From Candidatus Moraniibacteriota bacterium (GTDB taxonomy: Bacteria > Patescibacteriota > Minisyncoccia > Moranbacterales > GCA-2747515), in contig JALXES010000083.1 in NCBI GenBank assembly GCA_027069365.1, forward strand, positions 1-14,145: DNA of 14,145 bases. The letters are read 5' to 3'. A program made the position numbers and the translations under genes. The notes under the pieces are model-generated. The model did no database searches. It saw only the letters and a program-made list of their open reading frames with translations, and had not been told where the DNA came from. Each line of letters starts with the position of its first letter. Position 1 is the first letter of the stretch. Below, one piece after another: positions 6,654 to 13,002 of this stretch.

Positions 6654-7376
6654 CTATGAGAGAGATGCAGCTGCTACATACTTCTGCAGATGCCGAAGCT
6701 GCGCTTCAGTCAGACTCTGAGAGCGTTCGATGGCTTGTTCGATCAAGTCTTTGGAGAAGCGAACTTCTTCGCCGAACTTGAGTGTGGATGAACCACCGAC
6801 TGCCTTCTGGAGGTAGTCTTCAATGTAGACCTTGTGCGCTCCCGTGAGTCCGTCCACAGGATGCTTTGCCAGATAGCCGGCAAGTGCGCGGCGCGCGAGG
6901 TGTGTTTTACCATCACCGTTACGTGCCACCATCACAAATGCGTCAGAAACTTCTTTGTCTTCTGCGCCCATCGTGACGGTGCGTGCCGGTGTCTGCTGTG
7001 ACGCAGCCGTTGTGTTGGCTGTGTCGTCCTTTGCTGCTACTGACCCTGCGGCATCTTTCGCTACCTGCGCTGCATTCTTTGCCGTTGTTGTTGCTGCATC
7101 CGTAGCCTTCTTGGCAGTGCCCTTGACGGCCTCACCAATCTGGGCGAGAACACCGCTGTCAGAATCGGCAGCCACCTCATCAGTAGGAGCGGCCTCGCTG
7201 CCAGTCATTGCAACACGCGCTTCTTGCGAGCGCTGTGAGTAGGAATAGATACCAAGCGCGAGCAGAAGAACGATAACAACGCTGATGATGATGCGCAAGT
7301 TGTCTTGCAACCACTCACCAAATGTGCGATCGTCATCTTCTTCCATCTCCTCAATATCATCTCGATATTCGGTCAT
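6654..7376 (-). CDS. Single-span membrane protein with C-terminal LysM-like module
   Basis: I chose the ATG at 7376, which gives a 240-residue protein; a further 15 codons upstream are open but begin with a Cys-rich, unlikely leader. The N-terminus is strongly acidic (EEMEEDDD, residues 9-16), followed by one membrane helix at about 29-46. Next is a long low-complexity Ala/Lys/Thr/Asp linker (about 75-145) and then a conserved-looking domain with RNGDGKTHLARRAL, KVYIEDYLQKAVGG, LKFGEEVRFSKDLI and LTEAQLRHLQKYV. The order 'GDxxxxLAxxAL ... YxxDYLQK ... LKxGExVxF' resembles a LysM domain stretched by extra residues, which would fit cell-wall binding outside the membrane. This is my inference, and I recall similar proteins only from CPR genomes. 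No catalytic motif is visible. Confidence 0.75.
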   Translation of the reverse strand: MTEYRDDIEEMEEDDDRTFGEWLQDNLRIIISVVIVLLLALGIYSYSQRSQEARVAMTGSEAAPTDEVAADSDSGVLAQIGEAVKGTAKKATDAATTTAKNAAQVAKDAAGSVAAKDDTANTTAASQQTPARTVTMGAEDKEVSDAFVMVARNGDGKTHLARRALAGYLAKHPVDGLTGAHKVYIEDYLQKAVGGSSTLKFGEEVRFSKDLIEQAIERSQSLTEAQLRHLQKYVAAASLS

Positions 7377-7558
7377 AGCTTCACGTCTCACAACACACAT
7401 AAGGCAGACCGCCCTACACATGCCGTGAGGTTGATTATGTTTTAGACTTGTGAACGAACAGGCCTATTCGGTTGTGACAGTCCAGAAGACTGCCATGATC
7501 CATTTTAGCGCCTGTTGGCACACTCCGTCAAATGCCAAAAATATTGCATAATATATTT
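7377..7558. other. Upstream region of the minus-strand membrane protein, no gene seen
   Basis: This stretch holds only short unconvincing frames. It should contain the promoter of the minus-strand gene that starts at 7376, but I found no clear -10/-35 pair; a CATAAT-like element on the minus strand near 7432-7437 is a weak candidate. An AT-rich block at 7536-7560 marks the boundary to the next transcription unit. Confidence 0.4.
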
Positions 7559-7648
7559 TTGTTGGCGGTGTGCGCGTGGAGGGAGCTGCGCCACGTTTGC
7601 AATGATGCGTGACGCAGCAAGAAAAGGGTGCGCACCCTTTCGCTTTTT
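7559..7648 (+). ncRNA. Possible small structured RNA ending in a strong hairpin
   Basis: After an AT-rich element (TTGCATAATAT at 7544-7554, -10-like) comes about 90 nt of GC-rich sequence with three stacked inverted repeats: CGTGG/CCACG (7575-7579 with 7591-7595), TGCGTgACGCA (7606-7616), and the 18-bp palindrome 7623-7640 followed by five T. No protein frame fits. It matches none of the RNAs I can recognise by motif (SRP RNA, tmRNA, RNase P RNA, tRNA). It could equally be an untranslated leader or operator region of the downstream histone-like gene. Confidence 0.25.
7623..7648. terminator. Perfect 18-bp palindrome followed by T-tract
   Basis: AAAGGGTGCGCACCCTTT is a perfect 18-bp palindrome, followed after CGC by TTTTT (7644-7648). 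As RNA it could form a hairpin like an intrinsic terminator. As DNA it sits at about the -35 position of the TATAAT at 7661 and could bind a dimeric regulator. The two readings cannot be separated from sequence. Confidence 0.5.
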
Positions 7649-7660
7649 GCAAAACGTTTG

Positions 7661-7666
7661 TATAAT
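7661..7666 (+). promoter_or_regulatory. -10 box of the histone-like gene (TATAAT)
   Basis: A consensus TATAAT preceded by TTTG lies about 110 bp upstream of the histone-like start codon. The -35 position falls in or just after the 18-bp palindrome and matches TTGACA poorly. The expected start point is near 7673. Confidence 0.6.
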
Positions 7667-7675
7667 GAAAGCAAC

Positions 7676-7689
7676 ACAGACATGTCTGT
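7676..7689. promoter_or_regulatory. 14-bp perfect palindrome at the transcription start, operator candidate
   Basis: ACAGACATGTCTGT is a perfect 14-bp palindrome beginning about 3 bp downstream of the predicted transcription start. That is a classic position for a repressor operator. A further inverted repeat, CATGCA/TGCATG (7690-7695 with 7705-7710), follows in the leader. Function is inferred from position and symmetry only. Confidence 0.35.
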
Positions 7690-7774
7690 CATGCAAGAGT
7701 CGCGTGCATGGTACGTCATGTGGGATGCAACAAAAATAAAATGTGTATAGAAAATATGAGAGGAGGTGAGCTCC

Positions 7775-8107
7775 ATGCCAGCAAAGAAAAAAACAGCAAA
7801 GCGTAAGGTCGCAAAGAAAAAGACGGCACGCAAGACAGTACGCAAAGTTGCAAAAAAGAAGGTAGCAAAGAAGGCTGTCCGCAAGACGGCGAAGCGCAAA
7901 GTGGCAAAGAAAAAAGTCGCAAAGCGCACGACAGCACGAAAGGCGCCAAAGCGCAAGGTTGCAAAGAAAGCAGCACGGAAGGTAGCAAAAAAGAAGGTGA
8001 CGAAAAAGAAGGCTACAAAGAAGACTGCGAAGCGTAAGGTTGCAAAGAAGACAACGCGCAAAAAGGCAACAAAGAAAACAGCACGTCGCACAACGCGCCG
8101 TCGCTAG
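7775..8107 (+). CDS. Histone-H1-like Lys/Ala/Arg-rich DNA-binding protein
   Basis: The 110-residue protein consists almost only of Lys, Ala, Arg, Thr and Val. It is built from repeated modules such as KRKVAKKK, KKVAKKAVRK and RKVAKKKV, and ends in ARRTTRRR. This resembles the tails of eukaryotic histone H1 and bacterial H1-like proteins (chlamydial Hc1/Hc2 and others). These bind and condense DNA by charge and may fold only on DNA. There are no acidic residues and no globular domain. The ATG at 7775 is chosen because AGGAGGTGA (7761-7769), the strongest Shine-Dalgarno sequence in the window, lies at ideal distance; an in-frame GTG at 7766 falls inside that site. GGAG of the site could pair with CTCC next to the ATG, a possible translational switch. 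A hairpin terminator follows. Confidence 0.85.
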   Translation: MPAKKKTAKRKVAKKKTARKTVRKVAKKKVAKKAVRKTAKRKVAKKKVAKRTTARKAPKRKVAKKAARKVAKKKVTKKKATKKTAKRKVAKKTTRKKATKKTARRTTRRR

Positions 8108-8159
8108 GTGCGAGGCACGAGCTCTTCAGTCGACAGGAGAGCTTGTGCGTAGCGCAGCA

Positions 8160-8189
8160 AAAAACACTCCGCTCCGGTGGAGTGTTTTT
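8160..8189. terminator. Bidirectional hairpin terminator between histone-like gene and prfA
   Basis: A perfect 11-bp stem (AAAAACACTCC with GGAGTGTTTTT) with an 8-nt loop lies between the two convergent genes. A- and T-tracts on its sides make it functional on both strands in principle. Its arms share the AAACAC/GTGTTT base with the terminator at 6554-6581. Confidence 0.8.
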
Positions 8190-8210
8190 GCGTAGAGGCG
8201 AGGGGCGTGG

Positions 8211-9293
8211 TTATGCGTGCGAGGCAGTTTCGCGTTGGGCGTGCGCGTCGGCTTCTTGGAGGGCGGTGATGATGGGGTCAAGCGCGCCATCAAGGACGCC
8301 GGGAATGTTACTCCAGTTTTTCTTGATGCGGTGGTCAGTGATACGGTCTTGCGGGAAGTTGTAGGTGCGAATTTTTTCGCTGCGGTCACCGGTGCCGATT
8401 TGGGACCGGCGTTCTTCACCACGTTCCTTGGCACGACGCTCATCCTCAGCCTGCTTGATGCGCGCGCGCAACACGCTCATGGCGCGGTCCTTATTCTTGT
8501 GCTGACTCTTTTCATCCTGACACGAGACGACGGTGCCGGTAGGGATGTGCGTAATGCGCACGGCGCTCATCGTCGTGTTGACGCTCTGTCCGCCGGGACC
8601 GGATGAGGCAAAGGTGTCAATGCGGAGGTCTTTGGGGTCAATGGTGATGTCCACTTCTTCGGCCTTCGGGAGTACGGCAACGGTAGCGGTGGAAGTGTGC
8701 ACGCGCCCCTGCTTCTCGGTTTCCGGGATGCGCTGCACGCGGTGAACGCCGGACTCGTATTTGAGATGACCATAGACGCCCTCTGCGCCAGCCGGCGCAC
8801 TTATTTCACAGATGATCTCCTTGTAGCCACCGATAGCGGTTGCGTGAGAGTCCAGGATGTCTACCTTCCAATTGTGCAGCGCAGCATAGCGCGTGTACAT
8901 GCGAAAGAGGTCGGCCGCAAAAAGGCCGGACTCATCACCACCGGCGCCGGCACGAATTTCCAGGATGACGTCCTTGTCGTCGTCGGGGTCTTTGGGCAGA
9001 AGGAGGAGCTCAATCTCATCCTCCAGCTGTGCTTTTTCACGGGCAAGTGCGGCGTTGTCCTCAGCCGCCATGGCGGCAATGTCGGCATCGTCGCTCGCAA
9101 TAAGCTCGGCGTTGTTCTGCATTTGGCGCACAACATCTTCGTGGCGTGTAATCTTGGCAATGATTGCGCCGAGTTCTGTGTGGCGGCGTCCGAGCTCCGC
9201 CAACTTCTTGGGGTCGCCGGTAATGGCAGGGTCTTGCAGCTGCGCATCAAGTGCAGCGTACTCTTCTTTGCACTGTGTGATGAGGTCATCCAT
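8211..9293 (-). CDS. prfA: Peptide chain release factor 1 (RF1)
   Basis: RF1 ends translation at UAA and UAG. The 360-residue protein has the full RF1 layout: an N-terminal helical domain, GAGGDES (116-122), then [20 protein letters not shown] with the stop-codon-reading PxT tripeptide P190-E191-T192. This is an RF1 signature, as RF2 has SPF. The catalytic loop is [12 protein letters not shown] with GGQ at 234-236, whose Gln is normally methylated by PrmC. Compared with the E. coli loop, the residue after GGQ is Ser rather than His and the usual DSA is MSA. No Shine-Dalgarno sequence is seen before the ATG at 9293. A good promoter lies just upstream. Confidence 0.97.
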   Translation of the reverse strand: MDDLITQCKEEYAALDAQLQDPAITGDPKKLAELGRRHTELGAIIAKITRHEDVVRQMQNNAELIASDDADIAAMAAEDNAALAREKAQLEDEIELLLLPKDPDDDKDVILEIRAGAGGDESGLFAADLFRMYTRYAALHNWKVDILDSHATAIGGYKEIICEISAPAGAEGVYGHLKYESGVHRVQRIPETEKQGRVHTSTATVAVLPKAEEVDITIDPKDLRIDTFASSGPGGQSVNTTMSAVRITHIPTGTVVSCQDEKSQHKNKDRAMSVLRARIKQAEDERRAKERGEERRSQIGTGDRSEKIRTYNFPQDRITDHRIKKNWSNIPGVLDGALDPIITALQEADAHAQRETASHA

Positions 9294-9328
9294 AGGGTGT
9301 GTTTCACTACGTAAGTTGATCTGTCACT

Positions 9329-9357
9329 ACTATACCGCGCTGTTGGCAAAAACACAA
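9329..9357 (-). promoter_or_regulatory. prfA promoter (TTGTGT - 17 bp - TATAGT)
   Basis: On the minus strand TTGTGT (9357-9352) and TATAGT (9334-9329) are separated by 17 bp. The predicted transcription start near 9322 gives a leader of about 28 nt before the prfA ATG. Both hexamers match the sigma-70 consensus in four or five of six positions. Confidence 0.6.
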
Positions 9358-9388
9358 TTGGATATGCAATCAAACATATGAACAAGAA

Positions 9389-9418
9389 TTGACGAGTATG
9401 CCATCCCTGTGATACGCT
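9389..9418 (+). promoter_or_regulatory. Promoter of the zinc-ribbon/rplY unit (TTGACG - 18 bp - TACGCT)
   Basis: TTGACG (9389-9394) is followed after 18 bp by TACGCT (9413-9418), which is preceded by TG-A as in an extended -10. A small hairpin (GGGCA/TGCCC, 9431-9444) lies in the roughly 40-nt leader before the ATG at 9467. The hexamers are imperfect. Confidence 0.4.
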
Positions 9419-9466
9419 AAACCCAGTACGGGGCAATAGTGCCCGGTTCAATTAACGTTTTTCGTC

Positions 9467-9832
9467 ATGTCAGTGCAGCACGACAATATCTTGCGTCACT
9501 TCTCGCAGTGTCCGCTATGCAATGCGGAGTATGATAGCGTGCGTGTGGCGGTTATTGAGCAGAGTGCGCAGCGCACGGTCTTCCACAACACGTGTCCCTC
9601 CTGTGAGACAAGCATGGTGCTTGTGGTGACACAGGGGCAGATGGGCACGCTGTGTGTTGGGTCGGTCACAGATGTTGCGGCGCATGAAGTTGCACGCCTC
9701 ACAGGACCAAGGATTCAACCTGATGCCGTCCTTGACTTGTATACGGACTTGCGTCAGTACAAGGGCACGCTTGCGGCACTGTTGGGGGAGCGCACGAACG
9801 CAGCACGAAAAGCAGTAACTCTCTCTAAATAG
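9467..9832 (+). CDS. Conserved hypothetical zinc-ribbon protein
   Basis: The 121-residue protein has two CPxC knuckles, CPLC (15-18) and CPSC (43-46), separated by 24 residues, which together should bind one zinc ion as a zinc ribbon. After the ribbon come beta-like segments (SMVLVVTQGQMGTLCVGSVTDV) and a helical C-terminus (PDAVLDLYTDLRQYKGTLAALL). I recall proteins of this layout in CPR genomes, but no function is established; zinc ribbons of this type often bind nucleic acid or protein partners. It stands 10 bp before rplY, and the two genes likely share one mRNA, so a ribosome-linked role is possible but unproven. No Shine-Dalgarno sequence is visible before the ATG. Confidence 0.75.
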   Translation: MSVQHDNILRHFSQCPLCNAEYDSVRVAVIEQSAQRTVFHNTCPSCETSMVLVVTQGQMGTLCVGSVTDVAAHEVARLTGPRIQPDAVLDLYTDLRQYKGTLAALLGERTNAARKAVTLSK

Positions 9833-9842
9833 ATTTCATCAT

Positions 9843-10481
9843 ATGGAAAAGTACACACTCCAGGCGCAGCAACGTGCAGAGCATGGGCGCGCCGCACGCC
9901 GCACTGCCGGGACGCGCATTCCCGCAGTCGTCTATGGACAGGATATGGAAGCACAGCCGCTGTGGATTGATGCTGCCGCTTTTGCGCGCGTGTTTGCTCA
10001 GGCGGGCGAGACAGGTGTTATCGAGTTGTCTCTTGACGGGGCAAAGAACGCGCTGCCAACAATTGTGCGCGATGTGCAATACAGTCCACTGAAGCACACG
10101 ATTACGCATGTTGACTTCTACCGGGTCAGCATGAAGGAAGAAGTAACGGCAGACATTCCGGTTGTGTTGCACGGTGAGGCACCGGCAGCAAAGCTGGGCG
10201 GGACTATCATGCAGAATGTGAATACCATTGAAGTACGCGCACTGCCATCGGACTTGCCACACGAGATTGCCGTGGATGTGGCGTCGCTGGAGACATTTGA
10301 TGACAGTATCACGGTCGCGGACATTACGCCACCGGAAAATGTTGCTATCATATCGGATGCGGACATGGTTGTGGTGAGTGTTGCCGCACCACGCGTAGAG
10401 GAAAAGGAAGACGTTGCAGCAGAAGGGTCTACTGAAGAGACTCCGGCAGAAGAGGCATCAACGGAGGAATCTGCCGCTTAG
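9843..10481 (+). CDS. rplY: 50S ribosomal protein bL25 (general stress protein CTC form)
   Basis: bL25 binds 5S rRNA in the large subunit. The 212-residue protein is the longer CTC/TL5 form. The N-terminal L25 domain (about 1-90) has RRTAGTRIPAVVYGQ and ends at IVRDVQYSPLKHTITHVDFYRV. The beta-barrel C-terminal domain (about 95-180) includes IPVVLHGEAPAAKLGGTIMQ and the typical SDLPHEIAVDVASLETFDDSI, written here in two overlapping pieces of the same stretch. The final ~25 residues are an acidic Glu/Ala/Thr/Ser-rich tail. No clear Shine-Dalgarno sequence is present; the ATG at 9843 gives the expected N-terminus. The zinc-ribbon gene lies 10 bp upstream, and a strong terminator starts 25 bp downstream. 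Confidence 0.95.
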   Translation: MEKYTLQAQQRAEHGRAARRTAGTRIPAVVYGQDMEAQPLWIDAAAFARVFAQAGETGVIELSLDGAKNALPTIVRDVQYSPLKHTITHVDFYRVSMKEEVTADIPVVLHGEAPAAKLGGTIMQNVNTIEVRALPSDLPHEIAVDVASLETFDDSITVADITPPENVAIISDADMVVVSVAAPRVEEKEDVAAEGSTEETPAEEASTEESAA

Positions 10482-10505
10482 AGCGCCGGACGCGTGACAG
10501 CCCGC

Positions 10506-10535
10506 AAACGACGCACATCACTGTGCGTCGTTTTT
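10506..10535 (+). terminator. Intrinsic terminator after rplY
   Basis: AAACGACGCACA pairs with TGTGCGTCGTTT (10506-10517 with 10522-10533) around a 4-nt loop, and the T-tract continues to 10535. It separates the rplY unit from the promoter of the hydrolase gene. Confidence 0.85.
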
Positions 10536-10558
10536 CTGTCTGCGCGCGCCGTGGCGTG

Positions 10559-10567
10559 TGGTATAAT
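10559..10567 (+). promoter_or_regulatory. Extended -10 promoter (TGgTATAAT) of the envelope gene cluster
   Basis: TG-G-TATAAT is a perfect extended -10 element. The predicted start near 10574 lies upstream of the GTG start codons at 10593 and 10599 but downstream of earlier in-frame starts, which decides the start of the next gene. Confidence 0.7.
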
Positions 10568-10598
10568 AGACATGTATCTTTGTGGATGTAACGTGCCT

Positions 10599-11849
10599 GT
10601 GAAAAAATATACAGACAGACAATATGGCAGGCGATATGTGCTGTTATCTGCGGCTGCGTGCAGTGTGGCTTTTGTCGTGGGCAGCGTGTTGTCAGTGCAC
10701 GCTGCTGTGAGCGAAAAGGATTTGCAAAGTAGCGCAAAGAAAATTGAGAAGAAAATTTCAAAAGAAACAAAGAAGCTTAAGGAGGCACAGGGCACGCTCT
10801 CACAGGTGCAGCGCTCGCTGTCCGTCACGGCGCAGCGCGTGTCACGCACGGAGGACCAGTTGGAGCGCATTGCAGCGGAGATGACGCAGCGCGAGAAGAC
10901 AATCAGTGACCTGACAAAGCAATTAACCTTTCAGAAATCCGTGCTCAAGAGCACAATGCGGGAACTCTACCTAATGGAGCGGGAGAGTGCGGTTACGCGA
11001 CTCTTTGCACAGAAGGGGCAGCACTTTCTGGCAACAGACTACGACCGCATGAGGACACTGCGCAATCGCGTGATTGATGAGGTGCGCAAGATCGAGAAGC
11101 TCAAGGCCCAAGTGGAAGCGGCACGAGCGGAACTTGCCGACAAGAAGGAGAAACAGAAAGCGCTGTTGGATCAGCAGAGGCAAGAGCAGCGGGCCTTGGC
11201 TGTGACACGCAACGAAGTGGCGCAGGAAGTGCAGCGCCGTGCAGCAACGCTTGCGGAACTCAAGAACGAATTGGCGGCGGTGCGTAGCAAGTTGACGAGT
11301 TTGTTGGGGAAGAAAATCAACGCCGGTGACATTGTGGAGGCAGCAAAGATTGCCAGCAAGGCAACGGGTGTGCGCAAGGATTTCATCCTGGGCGAGCTCG
11401 TCGTGGAGACAAATCTTGGCTCATACACAGGCGGGTGCACATACAAAAAGGCAAACATGACGACGGCAAACAAGAACGTTTTTAAGACGCTTGCAAAAGA
11501 GCTTGGATATAACTATAAGAAGCTCAAGGTGTCATGCGCGCCAGGGTATGGACATGGAGGTGCCATGGGTGTGGCGCAGTTTATGCCAACGACGTGGCTG
11601 GGCTACAAGAGTCGTATCGCGGCAGCAACAGGACACACTCCGCCGGACCCGTGGAATTTGACCGATGGCGTTATGGGTATGGCGTTCTATCTCAAGAACA
11701 AAGGCGCGGATAGAAAGAAGGGTGAGTTTGAAGCGGCCAAGCGGTACTACTGTGGCTCACCGGCAAGTCGGTACTGGAACACCAAGTGTAATGATTACGC
11801 GCGCAAAGTGCTCTACTGGGCGGATAACTACGAACGACTGCTAAAATAG
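10599..11849 (+). CDS. Secreted murein hydrolase: coiled coil plus MltB-like lytic transglycosylase domain
   Basis: The 416-residue protein starts at GTG 10599 (GTG 10593 is an alternative); in-frame starts further upstream precede the promoter or overlap it. A Lys/Arg-rich N-terminus and a hydrophobic stretch ending in SVHA-AV form a signal peptide (cleavage about residue 34). Residues ~36-235 are a long coiled coil rich in Lys, Glu, Gln and Arg, like the N-terminal parts of CwlO/EnvC-type proteins. The C-terminal domain has LGELVVETNLG, with the likely catalytic Glu at residue 270, and GHGGAMGVAQFMPTTWLGY, which fit MltB/SLT_2 transglycosylases that cut the glycan strands of peptidoglycan. 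Four Cys in the domain could form disulfides. A GT4 gene follows after one base. Confidence 0.85.
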   Translation: MKKYTDRQYGRRYVLLSAAACSVAFVVGSVLSVHAAVSEKDLQSSAKKIEKKISKETKKLKEAQGTLSQVQRSLSVTAQRVSRTEDQLERIAAEMTQREKTISDLTKQLTFQKSVLKSTMRELYLMERESAVTRLFAQKGQHFLATDYDRMRTLRNRVIDEVRKIEKLKAQVEAARAELADKKEKQKALLDQQRQEQRALAVTRNEVAQEVQRRAATLAELKNELAAVRSKLTSLLGKKINAGDIVEAAKIASKATGVRKDFILGELVVETNLGSYTGGCTYKKANMTTANKNVFKTLAKELGYNYKKLKVSCAPGYGHGGAMGVAQFMPTTWLGYKSRIAAATGHTPPDPWNLTDGVMGMAFYLKNKGADRKKGEFEAAKRYYCGSPASRYWNTKCNDYARKVLYWADNYERLLK

Positions 11850-11850
11850 T

Positions 11851-13002
11851 ATGAAAATCGCATTGGTGCATGATTATTTGGTGCAGTACGGTGGCGCGGA
11901 GCGTGTGCTGGAGAGTTTTGCACGTGTCTTCCCGGAGGCGCCCATCTATACGCTGGTGTATGACGCACAGGCAACGCGAGGCGTGTTTGAGAAGTACGAT
12001 GTGCGCACATCGTTTCTGCAGCACATGCCGTTTGCGCGCACGCACCACCGCTTCTTTCCGCTGCTGATGCCGTTGGCGATTGAGCAGTTTGATTTGTCAC
12101 GGTTTGACGTTGTGCTCTCGGACTCCTCAAGCTATGCCAAGGGGGTGATTACGCGACCGGAGACGGTGCACATCTCCTATGTGCACACGCCCATGCGCTA
12201 TGCGTGGGATGACTGTCAGAAGTATACCAATGACTTTGGGTTGCCCCACCTCGTCAAAAAGATGGTGCCGTTTGCGATGAACGGTATTCGCATCTGGGAC
12301 CGCGTGAGTGCGCGACGCATTGACTATCCCATTGCTAACTCCGCATTTGTTGCGCGCCGCATCAAGAAGTACTATAACCGCGATGCGGTGGTCATCCACC
12401 CGCCGGTAGATGTGGCGCACTTTCGGCTGCGACCGGAGTTGCGGGATGAGCGTCTCGCCGGCGAGACGTACTTTCTGATGGTAGGACGCCTCATTGCCTA
12501 CAAGCGGCATGATATTGTCATTGAGGCGTGCAACCGCCGCGGTATTCCGCTAAAGATCATCGGGCGTGGGCCGGAGGAGGCACGGCTGCGGCGCATGGCG
12601 GGGCCAACAATTGAGTTTCTCTCGCGCGTAGATGATGCGGATTTGGCACGCTACTATGCCAATGCGCAGGGATTTGTCTTTCCCCAAGAAGAAGATTTTG
12701 GGATTGTGGCGATTGAGGCGCTTGCGGCAGGGCGGCCGCTAATTGCGTATCGTGGTGGTGATATCGTTGACCACATTGTGGAAGGGCGCACAGGCGTGTA
12801 TATTGAAGAGCAGACAGCGGATGCCGTGGTGGCAGCACTCGATGCGTTTGCACGTCACACGTTTGTGCACGAGGATATTGCCACGTATGCCGATAAGTTT
12901 GACAAACATCAGTTTGAGCGTAAGATAAGGAGATATGTGCATGCAGTTGCTGATGAGTATCACGCGGCACATAATCTTTCTCCCATCATAACACCAGCAT
13001 GA
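11851..13002 (+). CDS. GT4 family glycosyltransferase (WbaZ/mannosyltransferase-like)
   Basis: The 383-residue protein is a two-domain GT-B glycosyltransferase. The N-terminal domain opens with KIALVHDYLVQYGGAERVLE and contains SYVHTPMRYAWD, both typical of the group that includes WbaZ-like mannosyltransferases. The C-terminal domain carries FLMVGRLIAYKRHDIVIEA, IIGRGPEEARLR and the nucleotide-sugar-binding E-x7-E motif, E281 to E289 (EDFGIVAIE), followed by GRPLIAYRGGG-like sequence. It should add a sugar to a lipid-linked or surface glycan on the cytoplasmic side. It begins one base after the hydrolase stop, and its stop overlaps the next ATG, so it belongs to the same operon. The exact sugar cannot be told. 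Confidence 0.93.
   Translation: MKIALVHDYLVQYGGAERVLESFARVFPEAPIYTLVYDAQATRGVFEKYDVRTSFLQHMPFARTHHRFFPLLMPLAIEQFDLSRFDVVLSDSSSYAKGVITRPETVHISYVHTPMRYAWDDCQKYTNDFGLPHLVKKMVPFAMNGIRIWDRVSARRIDYPIANSAFVARRIKKYYNRDAVVIHPPVDVAHFRLRPELRDERLAGETYFLMVGRLIAYKRHDIVIEACNRRGIPLKIIGRGPEEARLRRMAGPTIEFLSRVDDADLARYYANAQGFVFPQEEDFGIVAIEALAAGRPLIAYRGGDIVDHIVEGRTGVYIEEQTADAVVAALDAFARHTFVHEDIATYADKFDKHQFERKIRRYVHAVADEYHAAHNLSPIITPA

Noticed and set aside
7665-7739. 24-codon frame with Cys-x2-Cys and a later Cys, resembling a tiny zinc ribbon
   Set aside because: Its ATG overlaps the TATAAT box at 7661-7666 and there is no Shine-Dalgarno sequence, so it would not be on the transcript from that promoter. It could only be real if transcribed from further upstream.
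7766-7774. GTG 7766 as start of the histone-like gene
   Set aside because: It lies within the AGGAGGTGA ribosome-binding site that serves ATG 7775.
7528-8091. 187-codon minus-strand frame rich in Phe, Ala and Arg
   Set aside because: It is the antisense shadow of the Lys-rich repeats of the histone-like gene.
8697-9314. 205-codon plus-strand frame opposite prfA
   Set aside because: It is fully antisense to the well-supported prfA gene and has no recognisable domain; a by-product of codon bias.
10494-10598. Longer N-terminus of the murein hydrolase starting at GTG 10494 or ATG 10572
   Set aside because: The long version runs through the rplY terminator and the TATAAT at 10562-10567, so its start would not be transcribed from that promoter; ATG 10572 is only 4 bp after the -10. 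GTG 10599 gives a normal signal peptide.
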